Assembly: GCA_002298545.1 (NCBI GenBank)
Contig: DBKQ01000097.1
Location: 1-18,351 of the forward strand
Source: Prevotella sp. UBA746
GTDB lineage: Bacteria; Bacteroidota; Bacteroidia; Bacteroidales; Bacteroidaceae
Direction of reading: 5' to 3'
Length of the DNA stretch: 18,351 nt
The notes under the pieces were generated by a model that saw nothing but the letters and a program-made list of their open reading frames with translations, had not been told where the DNA came from and ran no database searches. Shown one piece after another: positions 7,816 to 15,991 of this stretch. The first letter of the stretch is position 1. Every line of letters starts with the position of its first letter. A program made the position numbers and the translations under genes.

Positions 7816-10800
7816 TTACTTCTTGATAACAATCTTGCGGGTAATTGTCTTGCCGTTTACCGTAGCTTTCACTACGTATACACCTGAAGTAAGACCGTTC
7901 AGAGAAACGGTGTTGCCCTTTGCTGATGCAGCTGATGCACCGTTGGCAGCGATGATGTCAACAGATGTTACATTGTCGCCGGTTACGGTGAGCTCGTTGT
8001 CGCCCTGGCGCATCTCAATCTTGCCTACTACAGCACCGTTGATGCCTGTTGAGCCGATATAGAATTTAGTTGCACCGCCCTTAACGCTCTCGCTCTTTAC
8101 AGTGTAGTAAACATCCACGCTGACATTGTGCTCTTCGTCGCTCGGAGCACCGAAGTCGTAGCTGTATGATGTGTCTGTCAGCTTGTCGCTGTTCTTCTTC
8201 ACACCGTCGATATTCACGTCGTAACCGCTTACTGGCAGTGGAGCGGCATCAGGATTCTCGATTCCGAGACCAATCATCCAACTGTTGAAGATAACCGAGT
8301 TATTAAGCGTATCCCATGAAGAACCTTGTCCGTCAACACATACAAGGTCGGAATATCCGATAACAGAAGACTCTGTGTCTACTGCCAGTGCCGGGGATTT
8401 AGGAGTAACGTCGTAGCAGTCGATTACCAACTGATATGAAGCCTTTGAGTCAACCTCTACCGGTTCGCTCAGTTCCACCTCGTTCCACTGGTTCAAGGTG
8501 TAGTCGTAGATGTCTGTCTGGTTCACGAGTTCACCATTCTTATAAATATAAGCCGTGAATGTTGCATCGTTGAGCGGATAGAAACGTACGGAAGTAATCT
8601 TGTATCCGTCGTGTCCGCGGAATGTCTTCGACGGATAGAGAGCACTTGCCATCAGTCCGTAGTTGTTGTCTGACGGACCGACTACGGCTGCGTCTGAAGC
8701 AGTCTCACCGCAATACTGCACGTTTATTTTGTCTCTGTCTATAGGAGCAGTCCAAGAAGCTTTAATTGCAGTATAAGAAGTATTGTCAACCTTAACGTTG
8801 TTTACTGCTTCAAGTTTCTCGTCATCGCTCTTGATGTTAAGTTCCGTAGCATTCTGAGCCGATTCGCTGCCATTGGCGTAAACTGCGCTCACGCCGATAT
8901 TGTGAGTACCGTCGGAAAGGTTTGCAAGGTCGAATTTATAATCTTTTGACTCACCAGCCTTATTGCCGTCGGCATATACGTTATAGTGGTCGATATTATC
9001 CTTAGTCAGGTCTGATCCAACTGGAGAAACTACTGCATCGATGCCCCAAGAAGCTGAATAGTCATAGCCCATGGTCTCCATAGTTTCACCCATAGAGTAG
9101 AAATCTGCATCTGTGCTCTCCCTTACGAGGTCGGAATATCCTTTTACTGCTCTTCCGTAGTCAAGGGTGTTGATACTCTGTGATGCCTTAGCAACGTTCA
9201 CCTGAGTGGCGATAACCAAGTCGCCGGCTGGAATGTCTACTGGTTCGTTGAGTGTTACCACATTACGTGCACCATAGTTCAGCTCCTGAGTAACAGGCTG
9301 ACTCTTCAGCAACTGCAAGTTACCGTTGGCGTCGTAAGTGTAGATATTAACTGTCCATCCGTTCTGTGCTTCAAGTGGGTAGAAGCCAACAGCCGTAATC
9401 TTCTGTCCGGTGTAAGCGGCAAGAGTAGACTGATCAAACTTGATAGCAGTTTCGTATGTTACATTATCGTAACCGACACCAAATGTTTCAATGTCTGCAC
9501 CGTCGCGGTTGAAGTAAGTCAGCGAACTGAAGTTTGTTTCCGGCATTCCCCACTCAAGGTGAGCTGAGTTATATCCGTGCTGCTGAGCGAGAATTGCAGT
9601 TGGAGTTTGCAGAGCCCTGTCGGCAACTGCCACGGTAGCTTCTTCGCTCTTTGCCGATTCAGATGAACTGTATACGGCAGAAACAGCATATTTATGTTCA
9701 CCATTGGCAACGTTGCTGTCGATAAAGCTTCTGTCAGAAGTACCAACCGATGCCACCTTATTGTTGTCGCGGTAGATATTGTATCCGGTAATGCCCTGTG
9801 CAGAAACATTAGGCAGCCATGTTACTTTCACTGAGTGGATACCCGAAAGCTGTGATGCCTTCACGCTTGCAGGCGCAAGATTGCTTGTCTGCTGGTTGAA
9901 CTTCACAACCATAGACTGAACCGATACCGAGTATTCTCCGGTAGAAGCATCCTTGTCGTCGTTGTAATAGCGGAATCCCATAACGTTGTCGTCAGAAGAA
10001 ATACCTACAGCATTTGTAAGCTGATAGTAGTCCGTTCCGTCGTAAACGAGGATATGCTCTTTAGATAAGTCGATGCCTTTGTCCTTGAGGTAGTCCTCAG
10101 CGAAGTATGCGGTGTTATCCTTATATATATAAGCGCGCTCATCCTGTGCGCCAACGACAGTACCATTGTTGCTTATGTCCATGAAGTCCAGACTGTGGTC
10201 GCCAGTCTTGTCAGTGGCATAAACCATAGTCTTTTCCTTTGTTGCCGTGTTGTAGATAGCTGGAATGCCATAGTTGCCGTTGCCATCATCTTCCCAACCT
10301 CCGTAATAAAGCAGTTTTGAGCCGTCGGCAGAGAATTTGCGTCCAGAGCTCCACATACTTTGGTAATTGGAAAGAGAGGTCCAGTTTCCTTGAGCGTCCC
10401 AGATGACAGCGTTGCGGTTGTCACCCCACACCCATCCTGCAGCCATCGAGCCGTCGGGAGATATGGCGTAAGGCATAGCCTGTCCTCTGTCTTCTTTGAG
10501 CTTGTGGTCAATCTTGCCGTCTTTCCATACATAACCATAATATGTGGACACGTCTTTCTGCACTGTACCAGTGATATAATGTCCGTCAGGCGAGATGTCG
10601 TATGCGTTTGAATAGAGCACCTTAAAGTCGGTCGGCATTTCCAGGCGGACCCATTTCTTTCCGTCCCAGTATCCGGCGAGCTGTACCGTTGCTCCGTTAG
10701 AGCGATAGGTGTTGTCTGTGAATAATCCCACAACAGTACCGTTGTCTGATACGGCAAATGCCGTAGACTGGCTTGAAGGGTTGAGAAGTTCAATCTCTCC

Positions 10801-10998
10801 ACTCTCAAGGTTCCATCTGAACGCGTAGTTCTCGCTTGCGTAGTCGGAGAACACACCGCACGCCCATTTACCGTTGCGCGAGTTTGCTGTGATATAATAC
10901 TCATTAGGAGTCTTCATAATCAGCGGCGTACTGGTGTCAGCCCAAGTGGCTCCGGCAGCAAGCAGCGATGCGAAGAGTAAGTTCTTTCTTAATTTCAT
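7816..10998 (-). CDS. Secreted multidomain protein: HAF-like propeller, Fn3 and duplicated beta-sandwich, T9SS tail
   Basis: A large exported protein of unknown function. Residues 1-20 are a Sec signal peptide ending in Thr-Trp-Ala. Residues about 30-360 carry repeats of the type AISPDGS/AVSDNGTVVG followed by Trp-rich strands, like HAF extracellular repeats that form a propeller. A fibronectin type III domain spans about 374-458. Two related modules follow, about 464-722 and 730-982. Each has a beta-sandwich with a KITAVGFYPL / KITSVRFYPL strand and a shared GYSDLV motif, followed by an Fn3-like strand set. The C-terminal 70 residues (ending GVYVVKATVNGKTITRKIVIKK-like strands) look like a T9SS type A sorting domain. 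No enzymatic motif is visible. It probably acts as a surface or secreted binding protein. A 17-bp tandem repeat fills the leader. Confidence 0.85.
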   Translation of the reverse strand: MKLRKNLLFASLLAAGATWADTSTPLIMKTPNEYYITANSRNGKWACGVFSDYASENYAFRWNLESGEIELLNPSSQSTAFAVSDNGTVVGLFTDNTYRSNGATVQLAGYWDGKKWVRLEMPTDFKVLYSNAYDISPDGHYITGTVQKDVSTYYGYVWKDGKIDHKLKEDRGQAMPYAISPDGSMAAGWVWGDNRNAVIWDAQGNWTSLSNYQSMWSSGRKFSADGSKLLYYGGWEDDGNGNYGIPAIYNTATKEKTMVYATDKTGDHSLDFMDISNNGTVVGAQDERAYIYKDNTAYFAEDYLKDKGIDLSKEHILVYDGTDYYQLTNAVGISSDDNVMGFRYYNDDKDASTGEYSVSVQSMVVKFNQQTSNLAPASVKASQLSGIHSVKVTWLPNVSAQGITGYNIYRDNNKVASVGTSDRSFIDSNVANGEHKYAVSAVYSSSESAKSEEATVAVADRALQTPTAILAQQHGYNSAHLEWGMPETNFSSLTYFNRDGADIETFGVGYDNVTYETAIKFDQSTLAAYTGQKITAVGFYPLEAQNGWTVNIYTYDANGNLQLLKSQPVTQELNYGARNVVTLNEPVDIPAGDLVIATQVNVAKASQSINTLDYGRAVKGYSDLVRESTDADFYSMGETMETMGYDYSASWGIDAVVSPVGSDLTKDNIDHYNVYADGNKAGESKDYKFDLANLSDGTHNIGVSAVYANGSESAQNATELNIKSDDEKLEAVNNVKVDNTSYTAIKASWTAPIDRDKINVQYCGETASDAAVVGPSDNNYGLMASALYPSKTFRGHDGYKITSVRFYPLNDATFTAYIYKNGELVNQTDIYDYTLNQWNEVELSEPVEVDSKASYQLVIDCYDVTPKSPALAVDTESSVIGYSDLVCVDGQGSSWDTLNNSVIFNSWMIGLGIENPDAAPLPVSGYDVNIDGVKKNSDKLTDTSYSYDFGAPSDEEHNVSVDVYYTVKSESVKGGATKFYIGSTGINGAVVGKIEMRQGDNELTVTGDNVTSVDIIAANGASAASAKGNTVSLNGLTSGVYVVKATVNGKTITRKIVIKK

Positions 10999-11134
10999 TG
11001 CTTATAAATTAAAATTGCTTATAAATTAAAGTTACTTGTAAAATAAAGTTGCTTATAAAACAAAATAGCTTATTAAAATAAAGATGCTTATAAATTAAAA
11101 TTGCTTATAATTTAATGATGTATAAATTGTAAAA
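10998..11134. repeat. Seven to eight tandem 17-bp A/T-rich repeats in the gene leader
   Basis: Head-to-tail units begin at 10998, 11015, 11032, 11049, 11066 (18 bp), 11084 and 11101, with a degenerate eighth at 11118. The top-strand consensus is TTGCTTATAAATTAAAA. On the minus strand the last unit runs into the start codon, giving ATAAGCAATG. The array therefore makes up almost the whole region between the preceding terminator and the gene. Copy-number change by replication slippage is plausible. Confidence 0.9.
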
Positions 11135-11176
11135 AAGCAGACAGACGCTTTGGTTTTGTGCCAAGCACCTGTCTGC
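11131..11176 (-). terminator. Terminator of the 867-aa secreted protein gene
   Basis: GCAGACAG (11137-11144) pairs with CTGTCTGC (11169-11176), and an inner GCTT-T-GG/CCAAGC stem adds six pairs. On the minus strand the hairpin is followed by six T (11131-11136). It lies about 20 bp after the stop of the minus-strand gene at 11196. Confidence 0.85.
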
Positions 11177-11195
11177 CGATTATAACTAATAGCCT

Positions 11196-13799
11196 TTATT
11201 TAACGTTGTATTTGTATGCGCTCACTTTACCGTTCTTCTCCACGGTGATGATGTAAGTAGCAGCAGGCATGTCGAGAGAAACGCTGTTCACGTTGGTGTT
11301 CTCGAGCACCTTCTGTCCGTTGAGTGAGAATACCGTTACATTAGCGTTGTTGCCAAGAGAGATATTTCTGCCGTTGAACGAAATCTTCGTACCATCCTCA
11401 GCAACAGTCTCGATGCCGGTAGCAAGGTTCTCGATATCCTTAATCTTCACGTCGATAGACTCAGACTTAACCTTACCCAGCTGGTAAGTAGTCAGAACGT
11501 AAGCCTTCTCGTCGTCGCCGTAGAGCATAACCTCAGCCTTGTCGGCAGCGATGTCGGCAGTATCCTTCTCAGCCACACCAGCACTCTCGAAGTAGATAGA
11601 ATTCTTCACGAAACCATAATCGGCAGCATTCTCCGGATTCTTCCAAGAGAGAGTAGCATAGTAAGTAGTAGTCTTACCAGTAGCGAGGTTACCCTCAGTT
11701 ACCATGCGTCCGCTTGCAAGCTTCAGGTCAGTAACGGCAGGGAGTTCGGTGTTAACCTCAACATCCATTGGCATAGTAGAGTAGTAACCAGTCCATTCAG
11801 TCTCTTCAGAGCTTTCGCCGCCCTCAGCATCAAGAGGACCGAATTCGCTGTTTGCAGCAAACTTAGGTTGCAGGAAGTAAGTATGAGTACCGTTCTTCAC
11901 GCCCTTGTCCTGATAAGTAACAGCCATAGTCTCCTCGTCAGCGATATTAAACATTTCTTCAGCTGTAAGAGAGTCGATAGGCAGACCGTCGCGATAGATA
12001 ACCATCAGACTGTTCTGAGTGTATGCCATCTGTGGAATACTAAACATGAGGTCAACCGTAGCAGGCTGTTTCGGGTCATTCTCAGCCATGAATTCCATAG
12101 CTGTCATCTCAGCCATACCGTCGAAATCAGTGTAGAAGTCGCGCTCCGGTTTACCCTCAGGATACCAAGTTCCGTTATTGTAAGAATAGTTCTTTACGTC
12201 AATAACGTTAGTGTTGCCGTCAACAGGAGTATACTCAGTCTTATATGTAGGAACCTCGTTCTGCTCATTATCGAAAGCGAATTTCTCGTAGCTGGCAAGT
12301 ACGTTGTCGTTATAAGTCCATTTTTCATACTGCTTAGGAGTAGTTACAGGCATCTCCGGGTTGTTAGGATCAACAACTTCCGTATACTGGTATTCATCCA
12401 GTTTATTTCCGTCGTTGTCGTAAGTAAGCTGTGCAGAATAGTTGTCCCAAGTACCTTCAGAAACATACATCAGAGCATTACCGTTCTCATCGTAGTTGCT
12501 GTAAGTGATAGTCTGCTCAAGCTTGTTAGAACTCTTGATATACTTCTTCATAGTAGCGAGGTGACCGTCCTCGTCGTATGTATATTCATAGTTGTATCTT
12601 GAGTCAGTTTTAGTAGTGAGTTTGCCGTTCTCATCGTAAGTATAGCTCTCGTTATTCTTAGTCAGCTTCCATGCAAAATCGTCATAGTCATAAGGTCCCC
12701 ACTGATAGATATCCTTACTTGTCATGTTGGCATTCTCGTCGAATCCTACTTTCGTCCAGTAGTAAGGAGCGAAAACATTAGAGATTCCTGTGTCGCTATA
12801 CTGGCGGGCAGTGCTTGCCTGATTGATGAGTTTGCCTTCCTGGTTGTAGTGATAGTATTCGCGCTTAGACACAACATCGTCAGAAATGTCGCCCATGCTG
12901 CTTCCGTAAGTCCAAGCTTCAACGAGGAAGCGGGTATTCTTCTTTGCAGACGCCGGTTTCTCGTTATGAGTACCGTCGGCAGTAGACTTGCCGTAGCTTG
13001 CAGCAGCCAGGTTGTCGGAGAGCGTACCCTTCAAAGTAGTAGTCTTTGCGTCAGTATCAAAGGCAACAACCTTTTTGCCGATAATAAGGTAAACAGTCTT
13101 GCCGTCCTCAGAAGCAACCATGCTAAAGTTAGCAGAATATCCAGTAGAAAAAGTGGTATTTTCTACCACAGGAGATATTTCAAACGACGAAGACATCTTG
13201 TAGAGGCAAGGATAATACTTATTGTCTTCGTCCTTAATCTGCATCAGATAGAAACCGCCCTTGTTGTCGGCAGTGATAGCCTCATAACGAGCAGGGAGTG
13301 AAGTAACCTTAGTCAGTTCTCCTGTAGTTTGGTCAACGGAATATACATTAGTAACATAAGCGTCATTCTCGTCGAATCCAATCTCCGTAGCATACAACAC
13401 GTCATTCACCTTGTCGTATGCCATGCCCGAAGCATTATATCCAGGTTTGCCGTAAGTATAAGAGAAATTGTTTACTTGAACGATATTTTCTGTTGTGAAA
13501 TTAAAGGTGGCAAGTTCGACATTCTCTTCGTAAGTATCAGGGTCAGTAGTCTTTACGAATGCAAAATACTTGTCGCCGGCAGTAACACCACACATCACCT
13601 CTTGTGCATTTTCATAACCGAAGCCAGGAGTGAGAGTAGTCGCTGCGGTAGAGTTAACCTGATCGAGGTCAACAGATGTTGTTCTTGCTCCGTAGGTGTA
13701 CGATGGTATAAGACCGTATACCACATTGTCAGCCCATGCCATGGTGGCAGAGCCGAGAGCCAAAGCTAAAACAGCAATAGAATGTAAATACTTCTTCAT
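11196..13799 (-). CDS. Secreted protein with propeller-like and YD-like repeats, T9SS tail
   Basis: An 867-aa exported protein of unknown function. Residues 1-23 form a Sec signal peptide (ends Met-Ala-Trp-Ala). Residues about 25-270 contain strands such as GMAYDKVNDVLYATE and AITADNKGGFYLM, typical of a beta-propeller. Residues about 310-510 hold six or so loosely spaced YxYDExGxL repeats (for example YTYDENGKLTTK and YTYDEDGHLATMKK), resembling YD/RHS repeats but too few for an RHS toxin shell. An Fn3-like region at about 585-650 and another at 688-785 follow. The last 65 residues (FNGRNISL, then VTVFSLNGQKV and YIITVEKNGKV) match the T9SS type A sorting domain pattern. No catalytic motif is visible. 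It is transcribed away from the Omp28-like/protease operon and ends at its own terminator. Confidence 0.85.
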   Translation of the reverse strand: MKKYLHSIAVLALALGSATMAWADNVVYGLIPSYTYGARTTSVDLDQVNSTAATTLTPGFGYENAQEVMCGVTAGDKYFAFVKTTDPDTYEENVELATFNFTTENIVQVNNFSYTYGKPGYNASGMAYDKVNDVLYATEIGFDENDAYVTNVYSVDQTTGELTKVTSLPARYEAITADNKGGFYLMQIKDEDNKYYPCLYKMSSSFEISPVVENTTFSTGYSANFSMVASEDGKTVYLIIGKKVVAFDTDAKTTTLKGTLSDNLAAASYGKSTADGTHNEKPASAKKNTRFLVEAWTYGSSMGDISDDVVSKREYYHYNQEGKLINQASTARQYSDTGISNVFAPYYWTKVGFDENANMTSKDIYQWGPYDYDDFAWKLTKNNESYTYDENGKLTTKTDSRYNYEYTYDEDGHLATMKKYIKSSNKLEQTITYSNYDENGNALMYVSEGTWDNYSAQLTYDNDGNKLDEYQYTEVVDPNNPEMPVTTPKQYEKWTYNDNVLASYEKFAFDNEQNEVPTYKTEYTPVDGNTNVIDVKNYSYNNGTWYPEGKPERDFYTDFDGMAEMTAMEFMAENDPKQPATVDLMFSIPQMAYTQNSLMVIYRDGLPIDSLTAEEMFNIADEETMAVTYQDKGVKNGTHTYFLQPKFAANSEFGPLDAEGGESSEETEWTGYYSTMPMDVEVNTELPAVTDLKLASGRMVTEGNLATGKTTTYYATLSWKNPENAADYGFVKNSIYFESAGVAEKDTADIAADKAEVMLYGDDEKAYVLTTYQLGKVKSESIDVKIKDIENLATGIETVAEDGTKISFNGRNISLGNNANVTVFSLNGQKVLENTNVNSVSLDMPAATYIITVEKNGKVSAYKYNVK

Positions 13800-13858
13800 A
13801 ATAATTGTGTTTTATGTTTAACTAATTTTATTTTTCTTTATTTGTCGTTTGTTGGCTG

Positions 13859-13888
13859 CAAAGGTATATAAAAACTTTGAATATGAAA
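13859..13888 (-). promoter_or_regulatory. Promoter of the 867-aa secreted protein gene
   Basis: The bottom strand reads TACCTTTG at 13866-13859, an exact -7 consensus. A TTTC at 13888-13885 lies 18 bp upstream in the -33 position, one mismatch and 1 bp short of the ideal. The start would be near 13852, giving a leader of about 50 nt. Confidence 0.6.
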
Positions 13889-13939
13889 CATAAAATGCAA
13901 AAAAAAAACAAACTGTTACTTATTTCAGAATAAAAGCAC

Positions 13940-13947
13940 TAATTTTG
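13940..13947 (+). promoter_or_regulatory. -7 box of the Omp28-like/protease operon promoter
   Basis: TAATTTTG matches the Bacteroidetes -7 consensus. No good TTTG is found 19-21 bp upstream (the sequence there is GTTACT). Transcription would start near 13953 with an approximately 80-nt leader. Together with the promoter at 13859-13888 this makes 13800-14034 a divergent control region. Confidence 0.55.
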
Positions 13948-14034
13948 CAACCGATAATTTAAGTGTATTTACTGAATGTTATAATTGGTGTATAAATATG
14001 CCTTTATAAAAAGAAAAACAAAAAATATTATAAA

Positions 14035-15984
14035 ATGAGAAAAACAATTTTAAGTGTTGCGTCATTCCTGTTGTTGGCAGGAAACATCAATGCCACAACC
14101 ATTGGTTATGCAAAAGACGGTGATGTAGTAAGAACAAGTATATTCCGACTTGGAAGTACAACTACCCAGGGACAGGCAATAAAGCTAAGTCATGCAAAGC
14201 TTCAGGCACTGAAGGGAAAGACCATAGACTTTGCCGAGATTGCTGTAGGTTCGCGAAATACTACCGGCAACAAGATACATGTCTTTCTTACAACCTCGCT
14301 TGGGGGCACTCCGATAGCAGAGGCGGATATGACAACATCTCGCGCACTGTCACGACTCAAATGGACGCTCGACAAGCCATATACTATCACTGGCGATGAG
14401 GAAGCCCTGTATGTAGGATATACCGCCGAGATACCTACATCATATAATATGCTGATATCCGACGGTACGTTTGACGTTCAGGGTTGCAATTTCGCCTATA
14501 AAGACGGTGAATGGGTAGACACATACGGACTGAACAAAGGAAATGCCTATATCACGCTGAATGTGGATGGAGCACCAAATTATGCCGATGCCGTTATGGG
14601 CAGTACCAGTTTCAGCGGCTACTATAAGGTTGGTTCAGACTACGACTTCTCTGCCCGCTTCCTTAATGCCGGTACGGCAACAATCACCAGCTTCGATGCC
14701 ATTGTAACAATCGATGGCGTAGCCACAACACAGCATTTCGACGGAGTGAATATTGCTCCGAGAACCAACTATACATTCAAGCTCTCAAATATCAACTCCC
14801 AGAATGTTGGCAGCAAGAGTGTGAAGGTAGAGATAGCGAATTTGACTGGCGAGACTGACAAATCCGACAACTTGATTGCAGGAAACGTATATTTCTATCC
14901 GACAAACATGGAGCGTTCAATTCTTGTGGAGGGATTTACAAGTCAGGAGTGTACCGGCTGTCCGTCAGGACACGTTGTACTTAACAATGCCATTAAGACA
15001 GCACGCGACAACGGTATAGGCATAGTAGAGGCAAGCCACCATGCCGGATATTACCCAGACATATTCACCATGTCGGAAGATGCCGCCTACACCTTCTATT
15101 ACGGTACAAGTACATACGCCCCTGCCGTTATGGCAAACAGAAATGCAGACCCGGCAGTATCATCTATTCCAGTGAACGAGATTTCTGCATATAACGCACT
15201 TGAACTCATAAGTCATGCTTCATTGTCGCGCCCGTATGCTTCGTTGAACCTCGAAACAAAATGGGACGAAAGTACACGTCAGCTCAAGGTGAAGCTCGAT
15301 ATCGATCCGCACGAGGATTTCCCTACCGACAAGATGCTCTTCAACGTGTTCCTCGTGCAAGATGGAATACAGGCATATCAGAGTAACGGCGGTGCCAACT
15401 ATACCCACGACCGCGTGTTCCGCGGAACTCTGACCAACAATAGTTGGGGAATTTCCATACAGAACCTGAAGGCAGGAGAGATGACCACTTGGGAGGAGAC
15501 GGTAACCATCCCGGAGAAGATACACTCATCGTTCTGGACCGACGATATGATTCAGAATGTCAATGGCAAGGATATGTATTATTACGAAGGAGGTTCGATG
15601 AGAGCAACTTGCGACATCGAGCAGTCTAATATTGAAGTCGTTCCGGCAAACATGAGCGTAATAGCATACGTTGCAGAATATGACAACACTGACAATACCA
15701 AAAACGTAGTGTTCAATTCATGCGAGGCTGCCTTCGGCGGCTCCTACAAGCAGGCTGCCTTCGGAACAACATCGGGTATAGAAAATGTAGAGGAGAAGAA
15801 GTCAGATGCCGCAATATACGTAGAGAACGGCAGAGTACGTGTCATTGGCGACTGCGACAAGGTTATGGTCTACAGTCTGTCGGGCACAAGACTCAATGCC
15901 GATGCCAACCTCGCCAAAGGAACATACATCATAAAGGTAGTTTCCGGAGGAAAGCAGACAACAAAGAAAATAATGGTAAGATAA
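14035..15984 (+). CDS. Omp28-like secreted protein with thioredoxin-type CxxC, T9SS tail
   Basis: A 649-aa exported protein. Residues 1-20 are a signal peptide (ends Asn-Ile-Asn-Ala). Residues about 25-180 form a beta-sandwich with AIKLSHAKLQALKGKTIDFAE-like strands, similar to those in the 1060-aa protein of this window. Residues about 185-290 look like a CARDB/Fn3-type sandwich. At 295-400 there is an Omp28-type thioredoxin-like fold: VEGFTSQECTGCPSGH carries Cys306-x-x-Cys309, and Pro363 in TYAPAV may be the cis-proline. A further beta domain covers 400-570. The C-terminal 60 residues fit a T9SS type A sorting domain (VMVYSLSGTRL, GTYIIKVVSGGK). The protease gene starts 7 bp after the stop, so they share a transcript. 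The CxxC suggests a thiol role, but Omp28 relatives have no firmly assigned reaction. Confidence 0.87.
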   Translation: MRKTILSVASFLLLAGNINATTIGYAKDGDVVRTSIFRLGSTTTQGQAIKLSHAKLQALKGKTIDFAEIAVGSRNTTGNKIHVFLTTSLGGTPIAEADMTTSRALSRLKWTLDKPYTITGDEEALYVGYTAEIPTSYNMLISDGTFDVQGCNFAYKDGEWVDTYGLNKGNAYITLNVDGAPNYADAVMGSTSFSGYYKVGSDYDFSARFLNAGTATITSFDAIVTIDGVATTQHFDGVNIAPRTNYTFKLSNINSQNVGSKSVKVEIANLTGETDKSDNLIAGNVYFYPTNMERSILVEGFTSQECTGCPSGHVVLNNAIKTARDNGIGIVEASHHAGYYPDIFTMSEDAAYTFYYGTSTYAPAVMANRNADPAVSSIPVNEISAYNALELISHASLSRPYASLNLETKWDESTRQLKVKLDIDPHEDFPTDKMLFNVFLVQDGIQAYQSNGGANYTHDRVFRGTLTNNSWGISIQNLKAGEMTTWEETVTIPEKIHSSFWTDDMIQNVNGKDMYYYEGGSMRATCDIEQSNIEVVPANMSVIAYVAEYDNTDNTKNVVFNSCEAAFGGSYKQAAFGTTSGIENVEEKKSDAAIYVENGRVRVIGDCDKVMVYSLSGTRLNADANLAKGTYIIKVVSGGKQTTKKIMVR

Positions 15985-15991
15985 ATTCATC

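Noticed and set aside
10173..10904. 243-codon minus-strand open frame within the 1060-aa gene
   Set aside because: It lies in another frame of the same strand, inside the propeller region, and reads as low-complexity Thr/Arg/Ser-rich sequence.
11868..12602. 244-codon plus-strand open frame opposite the 867-aa gene
   Set aside because: The minus-strand reading has a signal peptide, repeats and a sorting tail. The plus-strand frame shows no recognisable features and no promoter.
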